Virus record (IMG/VR): IMGVR_UViG_3300049217_000056
Span: 1 to 27,340 of that record
From: a virus
Reading direction: 5' to 3' (one strand)
DNA length: 27,340 bases
Both the position numbers and the translations under genes were made by a program. Shown piece by piece: positions 1 through 7,071 of the stretch. The notes below the pieces were generated by a model. The model saw only the letters and a program-made list of their open reading frames with translations, was not told the DNA's origin and did no database searches. Position 1 is the stretch's first letter. Each line of letters opens with the position of its first letter.

Positions 1-1347
1 TGGGTGCAGTCCAGAAGAAGAATCCACCAGCTGACTGACAGTTCCTGATGGCTTCACACAGGTAATCGCAGCTGGCATGGGAATGCCCATGATCTCAGAG
101 GCCTTCTTGGCTACTTTGAGCGCCCTAGACTTATATGCCTTCTCTGATTCGGTCGTGAATAGCTGTGGAGCGTCCATCTGGCCGGTGATCGAGACGCCTA
201 AAAGCCTTTCTTCCTGACAATTCTTGGCCCAATTCGGATTCAGGTAGGGAAAATAGGTAAAACACGCCTGAATAATCCCCATCCACGTCGCCGTTTCAAC
301 TTTTTCAAGCATCGAGTCGATATCGTCCTCAGCTCGGGCGACAACTTCCGATAAATTACAGAATTCTTCAATTCTGAGCTGAATTTCTGCGCACGGATTG
401 GTCCCAACGATCAGTTCCGCGATCCTTCGCTTGGGAGCCATGTTCCTGGCAGCCTCAAGATTGAAAATCCCACGCTCACCGGACTTGGAAGCGATCAAAG
501 AAGACCACTCACTCATAAAAGTGACAATGTCAGGTTTTGAGTAGTACGCTGCAGAGTTGTTTGCCATGTATCGGCGCACCGGAAAGTTGCCAGACTTGGC
601 TTTCTGCATCAAGCCGCTGTATAAATCGGAAATTGAGATCTCGCTTGAGCGACGAACTCCGCCAACCACAACGATCTGTGCCACTTCGCACATCAAGTCG
701 TGACATTCTTCGTCGGTTAGCCTTCGGCCACGAGCATTGTAGAAAACTTGCTTCACAAAACCATGCAGCTGGGCCAAAGGACCAGGCCCGGAGGCGCGAC
801 CGCCCATAGTTTTCAGGCGCGTGCCAGCTGGACGCACCTTGTTGTAGCGCATTTCGATGTCCTGACCAGCGTATAGGCCGCGAATCAGGATTTTTAGCGA
901 ATCTCCCCAGCCAGCCTTCGAGTCTTCTACCTCATGGAACTGTCCGTTAGGTAAAATCTGCGCAGGGACTTCGGGAAGCTGACTAATATACTTCTCTTCC
1001 ACGGAAAATCCGAAACCGCAACCGCACATGAGGATGTAAAGAGCCTCGGCAAAGGCGTCCATATGGCTCACGGCACCGAAAGAACAGTTGTATATCGTTA
1101 CATTGTCCTGCTCAGCTGGCTCGCCTGCGGCCCAAAGGAAGCGCATCGACGGCATAACGCTAAACGATAAGACGTTTTCTTCAATTTTTCGCAAAACTTT
1201 CGGAGGAATTTTATCTCCGAGATGTTTCTTTACGAAATCGACGTATCGCTTTACCGTTTCAGGCCAATTTTCTCTTCGTTTCTGATCTTCTAACCAGCGT
1301 GAATATGTGCGCACATATACAAATTCGGAAGCCGGACTTCTGAACAC
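1..1347 (-). CDS. nrdJ: Adenosylcobalamin-dependent ribonucleoside-triphosphate reductase (class II), C-terminus beyond the left edge
   Basis: The enzyme reduces ribonucleoside triphosphates to deoxy forms using a B12-generated thiyl radical, supplying dNTPs for phage DNA synthesis. The 449 visible codons carry the family signature: the RTYSRWL block near residue 13, YNCSF with the first redox cysteine (C88), the glycine-rich LMCGCGFGFSVEE segment, VVGGVRRSSEI, then NPCAEI with the radical cysteine C319 and E321, the second redox cysteine C330 in FCNLSEVV, and VKPSGTVSQLVDSSSG at the end of the window. The spacing of 11 residues between C319 and C330 is that of the monomeric Lactobacillus-type enzyme. 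The likely start is GTG at 1345-1347, placed 9 nt after an AGGGG ribosome site; a nearby ATG is out of frame. The C-terminal part with the swinging-arm cysteines is not in the window. The preceding endonuclease gene stops 15 nt upstream in the same frame. Confidence 0.95.
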   Translation of the reverse strand, partial: MFRSPASEFVYVRTYSRWLEDQKRRENWPETVKRYVDFVKKHLGDKIPPKVLRKIEENVLSFSVMPSMRFLWAAGEPAEQDNVTIYNCSFGAVSHMDAFAEALYILMCGCGFGFSVEEKYISQLPEVPAQILPNGQFHEVEDSKAGWGDSLKILIRGLYAGQDIEMRYNKVRPAGTRLKTMGGRASGPGPLAQLHGFVKQVFYNARGRRLTDEECHDLMCEVAQIVVVGGVRRSSEISISDLYSGLMQKAKSGNFPVRRYMANNSAAYYSKPDIVTFMSEWSSLIASKSGERGIFNLEAARNMAPKRRIAELIVGTNPCAEIQLRIEEFCNLSEVVARAEDDIDSMLEKVETATWMGIIQACFTYFPYLNPNWAKNCQEERLLGVSITGQMDAPQLFTTESEKAYKSRALKVAKKASEIMGIPMPAAITCVKPSGTVSQLVDSSSGLHP

Positions 1348-1359
1348 GATAGCATACCC

Positions 1360-1809
1360 CTATGAACAATTTTTCTTGATGTAATCCAACATTCTCTCTG
1401 CAAAAAGAACGTTTTCTTTCAAATTACCCAATGCCAAATTGCATTGGTGACACAAAAGTTTTCTAACTCTACCAGAATTATGATCGTGATCGACCACCAA
1501 ACAAGAGACCGAATGGTCTTTGTCGCAAATGGCACATTTTCCATTCTGAGATCGAATCATTGCGTTATAATCCTGAATTGTAATGCCGAATTTTCTTTTT
1601 AAAGAGGCGTCCTTTGCCTTTTCTTTATTAGATATTTTCCAAGCAACCGACCTGTCGATTTCCCTTTGCCTATTCTTCTCGTAATACGACTTTCGCCTAA
1701 GTCCAACGCATGATCGACATTCCCAATGAAGGCCGTCCTTCATTGCACTATATTTATTGAACTCAGACGAGCTTTTACATAAAGAGCAAGTGGCACAGGT
1801 TTTGATCAT
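1360..1809 (-). CDS. Endonuclease VII-like HNH nuclease, copy 1
   Basis: A 149-residue nuclease of the recombination endonuclease VII family (phage His-Me finger resolvases, many of which behave as free-standing homing endonucleases). The N-terminus has a zinc-knuckle pattern (C5, C8, C31, C34). The catalytic part has CAIC (92-95), the VDHDH core at about 106-110 and LLCHQCN (C120, C123), the second zinc pair of the fold. The start ATG overlaps the stop of the upstream membrane-protein gene as ATGA, so translation is probably coupled. It sits immediately before the reductase gene. A paralogue lies at 2824-3282 with the same layout but limited identity. Whether it resolves DNA branches or acts as a selfish endonuclease cannot be told from sequence alone; two copies in one operon favour the mobile option. 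Confidence 0.88.
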   Translation of the reverse strand: MIKTCATCSLCKSSSEFNKYSAMKDGLHWECRSCVGLRRKSYYEKNRQREIDRSVAWKISNKEKAKDASLKRKFGITIQDYNAMIRSQNGKCAICDKDHSVSCLVVDHDHNSGRVRKLLCHQCNLALGNLKENVLFAERMLDYIKKNCS

Positions 1810-2093
1810 GAGGATAAAATCTTCTTGATCTCTTCTCTTAATGTATCATGATCTTTTCTGATCTTGCGGCCCTGGGCACGGAAAATGAAAAATATATTGA
1901 TAAAACTTCCGAAGAGAGCGAAGTTCGGATTCTCGATCTGAAACTGAACCATTAGAAAAGCCAAAACAATGTTTGCTGCGGTGAGCAAAAGGGCAGACTG
2001 AAAGCCCCAGCCGAGACATCGCCAGAACGACGCCATGTATAATTTCTTGATCTTGTCCATCTGCTCTTTGGTTGGTTCTTTTTGCGGTTCCAT
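1806..2093 (-). CDS. Small two-helix membrane protein, unknown function
   Basis: The product of 95 residues has a charged N-terminus, a hydrophobic stretch at roughly residues 29-50 (around LLLTAANIVLAFLMV), a short polar turn, a second hydrophobic stretch around FALFGSFINIFFIF, and a basic, charged tail. This predicts a two-pass inner-membrane protein. The start chosen is ATG at 2091-2093, which overlaps the preceding TAA as TAATG with an AGGTGG site just upstream; a GTG three codons earlier would put the initiator inside that site. The gene overlaps the next one (endonuclease VII-like) by ATGA. I do not recognise the family; a holin-like role cannot be excluded, but nothing in the neighbourhood supports lysis. 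Confidence 0.75.
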   Translation of the reverse strand: MEPQKEPTKEQMDKIKKLYMASFWRCLGWGFQSALLLTAANIVLAFLMVQFQIENPNFALFGSFINIFFIFRAQGRKIRKDHDTLREEIKKILSS

Positions 2094-2833
2094 TATCTCC
2101 ACCTATTTTTACCACGCTTTCCGGGTGGCTTGCGAAAGGAGTAAGGACCGTCATGACCCTTAGCGGCAGCCAAAACCTTATCTGACATTTTCTCTTTCGG
2201 CTTCGGCGGTGCGCCAAGGACTCCGCTCATGAACATATAGACATCCTGAAAAGCGCTTTGCGGATCTTTCATTTTCATGAAACCGAAGTCTTTCAGTACG
2301 GGATTCAGACACAGGCTTCTATTGCCAATGGAAAATACCGGAGTCCTGAAGGCATGGAAAAGTTCCGCGTATCCGTCAAGTCCTTCCTGGCTGAAAAATC
2401 CTCTGGCGCCCTTGGCATGTTCAATGTTGTACCTATCCCACCTGGGAGAAAAGTAACTCTTATTGAAAGATCTGCGAATTTCTTCTTTGACGAGAAAGGA
2501 GTTGAATTCTTCCTCGCTATACAGCCCAACAGACTTGCCCGTACCAAATCGAGGCTTGAACAACACCACGGGATAGAACTGGCCGCAAAATCCCACAATC
2601 TCCTGGCCCAATTCCCATTCGCCGGTCACGCCACGAGCAAACATCATCCTGGAACCACCGATACGGGCCAGCTTGAACGACTTTCCACTTGGCAACCGGA
2701 CAGAATAATCAGAATACCAGTGAGGACGCTCGATCTTAAATTGTTCCTGAGAACGAAGGTACACGCACGTCTTATCTATTCCATAAATAGACGCCGTATC
2801 GTAGTAGTCGTGGAATCGACTCACTATGAGCAT
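2093..2833 (-). CDS. Conserved phage-type protein, unknown function
   Basis: A 246-residue soluble protein starting MLIVSRFHDYYDT, rich in aromatic residues, with the segment CVYLRSQEQFKIERPHW and a long central part with many Tyr, Phe and Arg residues. The N-terminal phrase (a short beta strand followed by FHDYYD) resembles a widespread but uncharacterised protein of large phages; that resemblance is from memory and needs a search. The C-terminal 40 residues are basic and Pro/Gly-rich (PPKPKEKMSD, RKPPGKRGKNRWR), suggesting a disordered nucleic-acid-binding tail. The start has a GGAG site 5 nt upstream. It overlaps the upstream endonuclease gene by 10 nt and the downstream membrane-protein gene by TAATG. 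Confidence 0.8.
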   Translation of the reverse strand: MLIVSRFHDYYDTASIYGIDKTCVYLRSQEQFKIERPHWYSDYSVRLPSGKSFKLARIGGSRMMFARGVTGEWELGQEIVGFCGQFYPVVLFKPRFGTGKSVGLYSEEEFNSFLVKEEIRRSFNKSYFSPRWDRYNIEHAKGARGFFSQEGLDGYAELFHAFRTPVFSIGNRSLCLNPVLKDFGFMKMKDPQSAFQDVYMFMSGVLGAPPKPKEKMSDKVLAAAKGHDGPYSFRKPPGKRGKNRWR

Positions 2834-3282
2834 GCTTTCTCCATATATCTCAGTGCATTGGTCAAATTCTTCTTGTTTTCACCCAATAAACCAATTGCCT
2901 GGTTGCATCTATTGCACAGCAAACCTCTGATCGTGCCGGTATTGTGATCATGATCCACGTCCAGGCGCCTGCGTAGCTTAGTGGAATCAACACCGCAAAT
3001 AGCGCATTTGTTTTTCTGTAGTTTTAACAATGCGTTGTATTGGCATAGGGTTATTCCATAAACACTTTTCAACAACGTATTTAGTCTGGAATCGGGATTA
3101 TTCTTAAGATATTTTCTGGTCGCCCTCTTGTGTCGCTCAGGATTCGCAGCGTATCTTTTTCTATGATATTCCCTGCCGCATTCCTTGCATAAATACGATC
3201 GACCAAAAGAATGTGTGGAAGATTTATAAAAATCCAAAAGAGATTTTTCTACTCTGCAGATAGTACACGTTCTTTTTCTCAT
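2824..3282 (-). CDS. Endonuclease VII-like HNH nuclease, copy 2
   Basis: A 152-residue paralogue of the 1360-1809 product. The order of motifs is the same: CTIC near the N-terminus and CKECGREYH as a zinc-binding pair, a basic helical linker (KRYAANPERHKRATRKYLK), then CAIC, a DVDHDHNTG catalytic core and LLCNRCNQAIG. The family cleaves branched DNA or specific target sites by a His-metal finger. The gene starts with TAATG overlap to the upstream 57-residue gene and ends inside the start of the 2093-2833 gene (10-nt overlap), so it is inserted cleanly into a coupled operon without breaking neighbours, as expected for a free-standing homing endonuclease. Its actual target is unknown. Confidence 0.87.
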   Translation of the reverse strand: MRKRTCTICRVEKSLLDFYKSSTHSFGRSYLCKECGREYHRKRYAANPERHKRATRKYLKNNPDSRLNTLLKSVYGITLCQYNALLKLQKNKCAICGVDSTKLRRRLDVDHDHNTGTIRGLLCNRCNQAIGLLGENKKNLTNALRYMEKACS

Positions 3283-3455
3283 TACTTGTTCTCTTTTTCC
3301 ATCAACTTATTCAGGTAGGCGAGCATCTTAGACGGATCAACTCTCTCCGCCTGAATGGCCTTGGCAAAAATTTCAAGTGCCTCTTGAGGGGTGTCTGCAC
3401 CCGTCTTGAGCATGAGAAATTCTACCTGCTTGCGGTTGAAGTCAATTGAACTCAC
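3282..3455 (-). CDS. 57-residue protein, unknown function
   Basis: A small reading frame with a GTG start at 3453-3455 that overlaps the stop of the macro-domain gene as GTGA, and a TAA stop that overlaps the next ATG as TAATG. Both junctions are typical of this operon, which is the main evidence that it is real. The product begins MSSIDFNRKQVEFLMLKTG and continues with an amphipathic helix (DTPQEALEIFAKAIQAE) and a charged C-terminal helix. It is probably an all-helical small protein. I do not recognise it. Its coupling to the macro-domain gene could mean a shared role, but that is inference. Confidence 0.72.
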   Translation of the reverse strand: MSSIDFNRKQVEFLMLKTGADTPQEALEIFAKAIQAERVDPSKMLAYLNKLMEKENK

Positions 3456-3892
3456 AGGCAATAGACCGTCACGTCATAATCGACAAAGACATCTTTAAGG
3501 ATACCTTCGATTATAGTCCAGTCGCCACCGGCCAGTCCAGCACCGATTTTCGGGATGGCCACGTCGTACCCATTAGCTTTGGCGAAATCCTTGACCAATT
3601 CCATCGTCTTTCTGATGGCCGGATAATCCGCGTGACAGATACCTCGTGGCATATATCCATCTTGGGTTGCGCAGTTAGCAATGATCTTATCGCCAGACGT
3701 TACAAACTGTACGTCACCAAGCTCCCAGCCTTCTTCAGAATCATACTTGCTCAAGTACTGATTCTTTGCCAGCTTGTGCCATTTGGCCATTCCTGCGGCA
3801 ACGCCAGAGCCATAACCACCGCTGCAATTGCAGCCATGCGCCAAGATCTTCTCCGGAGCCTTGAACAGATCGCCTTTGACATAATTGATCAT
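3452..3892 (-). CDS. Macro domain protein (ADP-ribose binding or hydrolysis)
   Basis: The 146-residue product is a single macro domain. It shows the family landmarks in order: the N-terminal VKGDLF strand, HGCNCSGGYGSGVAAGMAK (the adenine-side and glycine-rich loop), the central IANCATQDGY segment, and IPKIGAGLAGGDW, the diphosphate-binding loop. Family members bind ADP-ribose and may remove it from proteins, nucleic acids or ADP-ribose-1''-phosphate. The GCNC and GAGLAGGDW features resemble the compact ALC1/TARG1/Poa1-like group. In a phage, such an enzyme could process ADP-ribose from NAD+ turnover or reverse ADP-ribosylation used in host defence; that is inference. It is coupled to genes on both sides by ATGA and GTGA overlaps. 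Confidence 0.9.
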   Translation of the reverse strand: MINYVKGDLFKAPEKILAHGCNCSGGYGSGVAAGMAKWHKLAKNQYLSKYDSEEGWELGDVQFVTSGDKIIANCATQDGYMPRGICHADYPAIRKTMELVKDFAKANGYDVAIPKIGAGLAGGDWTIIEGILKDVFVDYDVTVYCL

Positions 3893-4239
3893 GATTTACC
3901 TGCCTGTAAGTAGCTGTCGAGTTCGTAATCCAAATGACGACGATAGGAACGGGTCAGAAGCTTAAGCTCCGGAGTCTCCGCAGACTCTTCTAGTGCCTTG
4001 AATAAGATTCTGCCTTTGACCATCATTTCCGGAGTCAGCTGTCCCTCTTTGGATCTCCACTCTTGGAACCTGACCATCTCTTCCAGAAGATCCAGCTTGT
4101 CCATTCCGTCAATGAAATGCTGATAGGCGTCCTCGGCTGCGCATAGGCGAGGCTCCTTTGGACGAATGAACTTCTTTCTGCGATCTGCGAAATCAATCAC
4201 GTTATCCATAAAAGCACCGATACCATGTAGGAATCTCAT
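3889..4239 (-). CDS. Helical protein, unknown function
   Basis: A 116-residue, mostly charged and probably helical protein, with the segment FADRRKKFIRPKEPRLCAAEDAYQHF written here only in part: a basic FADRRKKFIRPKEP patch followed by alternating acidic and basic helices (LDLLEEMVRFQEW, LKLLTRSYRRHLDYELD). The annotated start overlaps closely with the preceding stop (2 nt between TAG and ATG), but a second ATG ten codons in (MDNVIDFADRRKK) is also possible. The stop overlaps the macro-domain start by ATGA. No family recognised. Confidence 0.68.
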   Translation of the reverse strand: MRFLHGIGAFMDNVIDFADRRKKFIRPKEPRLCAAEDAYQHFIDGMDKLDLLEEMVRFQEWRSKEGQLTPEMMVKGRILFKALEESAETPELKLLTRSYRRHLDYELDSYLQAGKS

Positions 4240-4241
4240 GT

Positions 4242-4451
4242 CTATTCAGACAGAACGAGCGCCCGGTAGAACCCTTTGTCGTCCTTCTCCACCTGGAGAC
4301 CAGCAAGCTTATTGGCTTCGATTACCCGAGTGATTTCCTTGTCCTTTTCATGGCCAATATCGATCCACAGGCCGCGCTCGAATGGACGGCGATACCTCTT
4401 CGCGTACTTGAGAACCTTTTCACCCTTTTCGTTCACATGTAAGTCGAACAT
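4242..4451 (-). CDS. 69-residue protein, unknown function
   Basis: A short basic/acidic protein beginning MFDLHVNEKGEKVLKYAKR with a WIDIGHEKDKE segment near the middle and a C-terminal DDKGFYRALVLSE. A GAGGG ribosome site lies 3 nt before the ATG, in the 9-nt gap after the previous stop. The next gene begins 2 nt after its stop, again suggesting coupled translation. The alternating pattern of strands suggests a small beta-rich fold. I do not recognise the family. Confidence 0.65.
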   Translation of the reverse strand: MFDLHVNEKGEKVLKYAKRYRRPFERGLWIDIGHEKDKEITRVIEANKLAGLQVEKDDKGFYRALVLSE

Positions 4452-4460
4452 AATCCCTCA

Positions 4461-5258
4461 CTATCTGTTGACGGTAATTCGATCGCTCAGATCATTCCAC
4501 CAATTGGAAATTGCAACGCATACCGACAAATAGCCCGTGGCAAAATCTGCAGCCTGATCAGTTTTGATATACCCTTCGATTGCATTGAGAAGACCTTCGC
4601 GATGACCGATCTCAAAGAACTTATGCCCTTTGATGTACTCTGCCGTGTACTCGTTCCGCCTAAGAGTACGAAGATGATTCTCGCACTTTTCAACCAAAGA
4701 GTCGAGGACGTAAAATTCAGGAATAGACGTGCTCTCGAAAGCCAGTATGGCTCCCGACTGAAAGGCGTTTGCTTTGGTTCTAAAGATCTTTCTCATGGCC
4801 CGCAGAAGAGTCCTAGTGACCTCTGAAGCCTCGTAATCATTGACATCGAAATCGAAGCTTAGCTTGTAGCCCGTGGAACCGCTGGAAGTGCTGGAAGTGC
4901 TTACCGTTTGATAATCCGACACTTCCTTACGCAGACACTTGAGCCATCCTCCCTGAAAGAATAGTCTGTATCCTATAGTGCGATACGAAGTCCAACTAGT
5001 AGAAGAGGTATTAGCATTCGCAATGAACGCTCCCTGCCAGCCAGTACCGTTTTGTATATGTACGCGCTGTCCAGGCGGAAAATTAGCAACATTTGGCAAA
5101 GTGACCGTTACGGCCCCATTCGCATCGGTGCTATGGATACCCGCCGAGGTGCCTTCTTCCCTGGCTATGACCTCTATTTCAATCGCATTTTTTTCTTCCC
5201 TGATCTCTATTCCGTTGCCATGCTCCGCAAACAGCCTATCACATGATAATATCGACAT
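4461..5258 (-). CDS. Two-part protein with beta-rich N-terminus, possible virion-surface or tail-associated protein
   Basis: A 265-residue product. The first ~105 residues look beta-rich and Gly/Thr/Ser-rich (GAVTVTLPNVANFPPGQRVHIQNGTGWQ written in part: GAVTVTLPNVANFPPG then NGTGWQGAF), a composition seen in phage fibre or baseplate domains. A low-complexity serine/threonine linker follows near residue 120 (STSSTSSGSTG), then a helical C-terminal part ending in ISNWWNDLSDRITVNR. The start ATG lies within the end of the upstream coiled-coil gene (20-nt overlap), with a GAAGG site just before it. No family recognised; the fibre-like reading of the N-terminus is inference from composition only. 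Confidence 0.68.
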   Translation of the reverse strand: MSILSCDRLFAEHGNGIEIREEKNAIEIEVIAREEGTSAGIHSTDANGAVTVTLPNVANFPPGQRVHIQNGTGWQGAFIANANTSSTSWTSYRTIGYRLFFQGGWLKCLRKEVSDYQTVSTSSTSSGSTGYKLSFDFDVNDYEASEVTRTLLRAMRKIFRTKANAFQSGAILAFESTSIPEFYVLDSLVEKCENHLRTLRRNEYTAEYIKGHKFFEIGHREGLLNAIEGYIKTDQAADFATGYLSVCVAISNWWNDLSDRITVNR

Positions 5259-5787
5259 GGCCCTTCTCCGCCTGGCTCAAGACATCCAGGGCATCTGCCT
5301 TGGACTTGAACTCTACGAGAGAAACGCGCTTTGTCTTCTTGTTGTAGACGGAACACGATCCACCGAAACCAGCAGCACCAGCAGGAGCAGCCTGAAGGGC
5401 CTTGCGGAGCTGGGCAAGCTTGGCTTTCGTGAGAGCCTTGCGGGCAGAGGCGTACTTAACAGGGGTACCATCGGCCTTCTCGTCAGCCTCTTCAAGACGC
5501 TGTTCGAGTTCCTTGATACGATCGTCGCGCTCCTGGAGCTGGCCCCGGACGCCTTCCAGGTTTGTTTCAGAATCCTCAAGCTTGGCCTTCAGGTCTTTAT
5601 TTGCACTCTCAAGAGTACCGACCTTCTGGATCAGGACGAGATTGTCCTTTCGAAGATTTTCAGATTCGGTCTCAAGATTCTCGATGTCTTTCTCGCAAGT
5701 GGCCACACACGAGTGGTACCCTTTGGACGCAGCTACCGGGGCCGACGGCGTTTTATTTTCTTCTTTTTTCTTTCCGAATCCGAACAT
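5239..5787 (-). CDS. Coiled-coil protein, unknown function
   Basis: A 182-residue protein. After a short basic N-terminus (MFGFGKKKEENKTPSAPVA) comes a long heptad-like coiled coil from about residue 30 to 110 (ENLETESENLRKDNLVL, LEQRLEEADEK). The C-terminal part is an Ala/Lys-rich helix, a glycine patch (AGAAGFGGS) and a compact SCSVYNKKTKRVSLVEF beta element. The start is strongly supported: AGGAGT lies 7 nt upstream of ATG. It overlaps the gene before it by about 55 nt in another frame and the gene after it by 20 nt. Coiled-coil proteins of this kind can be scaffolds, tail-tape-like spacers or regulators; nothing here decides. Confidence 0.75.
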   Translation of the reverse strand: MFGFGKKKEENKTPSAPVAASKGYHSCVATCEKDIENLETESENLRKDNLVLIQKVGTLESANKDLKAKLEDSETNLEGVRGQLQERDDRIKELEQRLEEADEKADGTPVKYASARKALTKAKLAQLRKALQAAPAGAAGFGGSCSVYNKKTKRVSLVEFKSKADALDVLSQAEKGHVDIIM

Positions 5788-5999
5788 TCTTGACTCCTAT
5801 CGTCTTCTGCTGCCCACTCTTCTAACTGAGCAGTTACAGCGGTTTGCCACTTTATGAAAGCGACCATTCGCTCTCTAAGTTTTCGATCACTTTCCTTGAA
5901 AATCCAAAAATAGCGCCTTCGCTTGAATCCATAGCTGGTAGCCAACAGATCGAGTTCTTTGCCTTCAGCAATGATCGATTGACGGCTAGAAAGGCACAT
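5733..5999 (-). CDS. 88-residue basic protein, unknown function
   Basis: The start ATG overlaps the preceding stop as TAATG. The body (GKELDLLATSYGFKRRRYFW, then KLRERMVAFIKWQTAVTAQLEEW) looks like a genuine folded helical protein. The last ~18 residues are an extremely basic tail (ERKKKKIKRRRPR) encoded inside the start of the coiled-coil gene in a different frame. Such an overlap of about 55 nt is longer than elsewhere in the operon, so the tail may be a by-product of overprinting. No family recognised. Confidence 0.6.
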   Translation of the reverse strand: MCLSSRQSIIAEGKELDLLATSYGFKRRRYFWIFKESDRKLRERMVAFIKWQTAVTAQLEEWAAEDDRSQECSDSERKKKKIKRRRPR

Positions 6000-6289
6000 T
6001 ATTCGAAAATTCCTCTGTGCTCTTCGATTACTCTACCATCGTCATCCGTCATTGTACAGATGATGCCAGCGCCATATCCGCTCTCATCGACCACACCAAA
6101 GGTGCGAGTAGAAACGTTTCTGTCCGAGAACTGAGCCGCCAAAAATCGGTCTAGCCAAAATCCTCCGGGAACGGAATAAGAGAAGTCCTCGCGAGACCTG
6201 CTCACCGTGTACACGAATACTCTCATTGGCGGGGTACGATCGGACTGATCTGAAACGAACTTTTCAAGGTAATCTGGTTGCAGATTCAC
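5999..6289 (-). CDS. 96-residue protein, unknown function
   Basis: A small, probably beta-rich protein with the segment MRVFVYTVSRSREDFSY and a GGFWLDRFLAAQFSD helix, then IICTMTDDDGRVIEEHRG. Two in-frame GTG codons are available. The first (6293-6295) overlaps the upstream TGA but would sit inside the GGAG site; the second at 6287-6289 lies 5 nt after GGAG and is chosen. The stop overlaps the next ATG as TAATG. No family recognised. Confidence 0.62.
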   Translation of the reverse strand: MNLQPDYLEKFVSDQSDRTPPMRVFVYTVSRSREDFSYSVPGGFWLDRFLAAQFSDRNVSTRTFGVVDESGYGAGIICTMTDDDGRVIEEHRGIFE

Positions 6290-6291
6290 GA

Positions 6292-6528
6292 TCACTCCAG
6301 TGTCAACTTATCGTTGACGGTCAGGTATTCTTCCATCATGGCCACTCGGGCCTTTTCAGCTTGCCTTGCCGCCTTGGGCGCAAGCCCTGCAGGCACAGAA
6401 AGGAACTTGTGAAAGAGACCGAGAAATTCTTCAGGGGCCTGGGAAACAGATGTTCCCTGCTTCCTAAGCTCGTTGCGAGCAATCGTTGCAGCCAAAATCT
6501 CTTCGCTAGCGCTCTTCATCGTAAGCAT
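6292..6528 (-). CDS. 78-residue helical protein, unknown function
   Basis: The product MLTMKSASEEILAATIARN... is Ala/Glu/Lys-rich and helical, with two helices (LAATIARNELRKQG and APKAARQAEKARVAMMEEY). The start used is the ATG with GAGG six nt upstream; an in-frame TTG four codons earlier would overlap that site. It is the first gene after a promoter-like sequence at 6545-6572, so a new transcript may begin here. The stop overlaps the next gene. No family recognised. Confidence 0.62.
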   Translation of the reverse strand: MLTMKSASEEILAATIARNELRKQGTSVSQAPEEFLGLFHKFLSVPAGLAPKAARQAEKARVAMMEEYLTVNDKLTLE

Positions 6529-6544
6529 AGTGTACCTCAAAGCC

Positions 6545-6572
6545 AGAATACCACTATCCCAGAAATGGTCAA
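6545..6572 (-). promoter_or_regulatory. Sigma70-like promoter for the 6528-to-1 gene run
   Basis: Read on the minus strand: TTGACC, a 16-nt spacer, then TATTCT, with the first start codon (ATG at 6526-6528) and its GAGG site about 10-20 nt further on. It lies in one of the few gaps between genes in the left arm, just downstream of the DUF1643 stop. It probably lets the reductase run be expressed separately from the upstream genes. Confidence 0.5.
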
Positions 6573-6578
6573 GAATTA

Positions 6579-7064
6579 TTAGTAACCCTGAAAATCTTCT
6601 AGAGGCTGATCCCCACGAACATAGAGAGGATGCCTAGGATCACCCTTAGCGGTCGTACCGAGACACTTGAGGCTTTCGTGATAAGTCGAAGCGATCTGAT
6701 CGGCCCTGTCAAAGGCGAATCTATGGGCGCCCCACGCAGCCACTACAATCCCTATATGTCTGTGATAGGCGATCTGCTCATCTATGAATCTGTCATTTTC
6801 CGGGCCAATAGGACTCGGGTGTTTCTTCAGCTCTTTCGGATCGGTAGCGCGTAGCGCAAACAGGTTCACCACGGTGAGCTTGGTGCAGCCTTCCCGCGCA
6901 GCGAACGAGGCGCACCTGCGAATCGTCGGATCATCCTTTGTCGCATCGGCTGTGCTCGGGTTCAACATGATGAAAAGCGCAGGCCTTACCCACCGCATGG
7001 GCTGTTTTATTTCGCGAGTCAACAGATATCTGTACTGTCCGCAAGGGCTGATTATTGCATCCAT
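6579..7064 (-). CDS. DUF1643 family protein
   Basis: A 161-residue single-domain protein matching the DUF1643 pattern seen in phages and mobile elements: YRYLLTREI near the N-terminus, then FIMLNPSTADATKDDPTIRR, VVNLFALRATDPKEL, IGPENDRFIDEQI and VVAAWGAH. The family function is unknown; it is often found near nucleotide and DNA metabolism genes. The ATG at 7062-7064 has a GGAGG about 12 nt upstream that overlaps the end of the preceding HNH gene. The order of conserved blocks and the length agree with a complete family member. Confidence 0.9.
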   Translation of the reverse strand: MDAIISPCGQYRYLLTREIKQPMRWVRPALFIMLNPSTADATKDDPTIRRCASFAAREGCTKLTVVNLFALRATDPKELKKHPSPIGPENDRFIDEQIAYHRHIGIVVAAWGAHRFAFDRADQIASTYHESLKCLGTTAKGDPRHPLYVRGDQPLEDFQGY

Positions 7065-7071
7065 CGGCTAA

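Noticed and set aside
537-1285. Two short rightward frames within 1-1347
   Set aside because: They are antisense to the ribonucleotide reductase, whose motifs are unmistakable.
2258-2947. A 229-codon rightward frame opposite the 2093-2833 gene
   Set aside because: It is the antisense of well-supported leftward genes and has no ribosome site or family resemblance.
4978-5793. A 271-codon rightward frame opposite the coiled-coil gene
   Set aside because: Antisense of a coiled-coil region, whose codon bias opens the opposite strand; all neighbours are coupled leftward.
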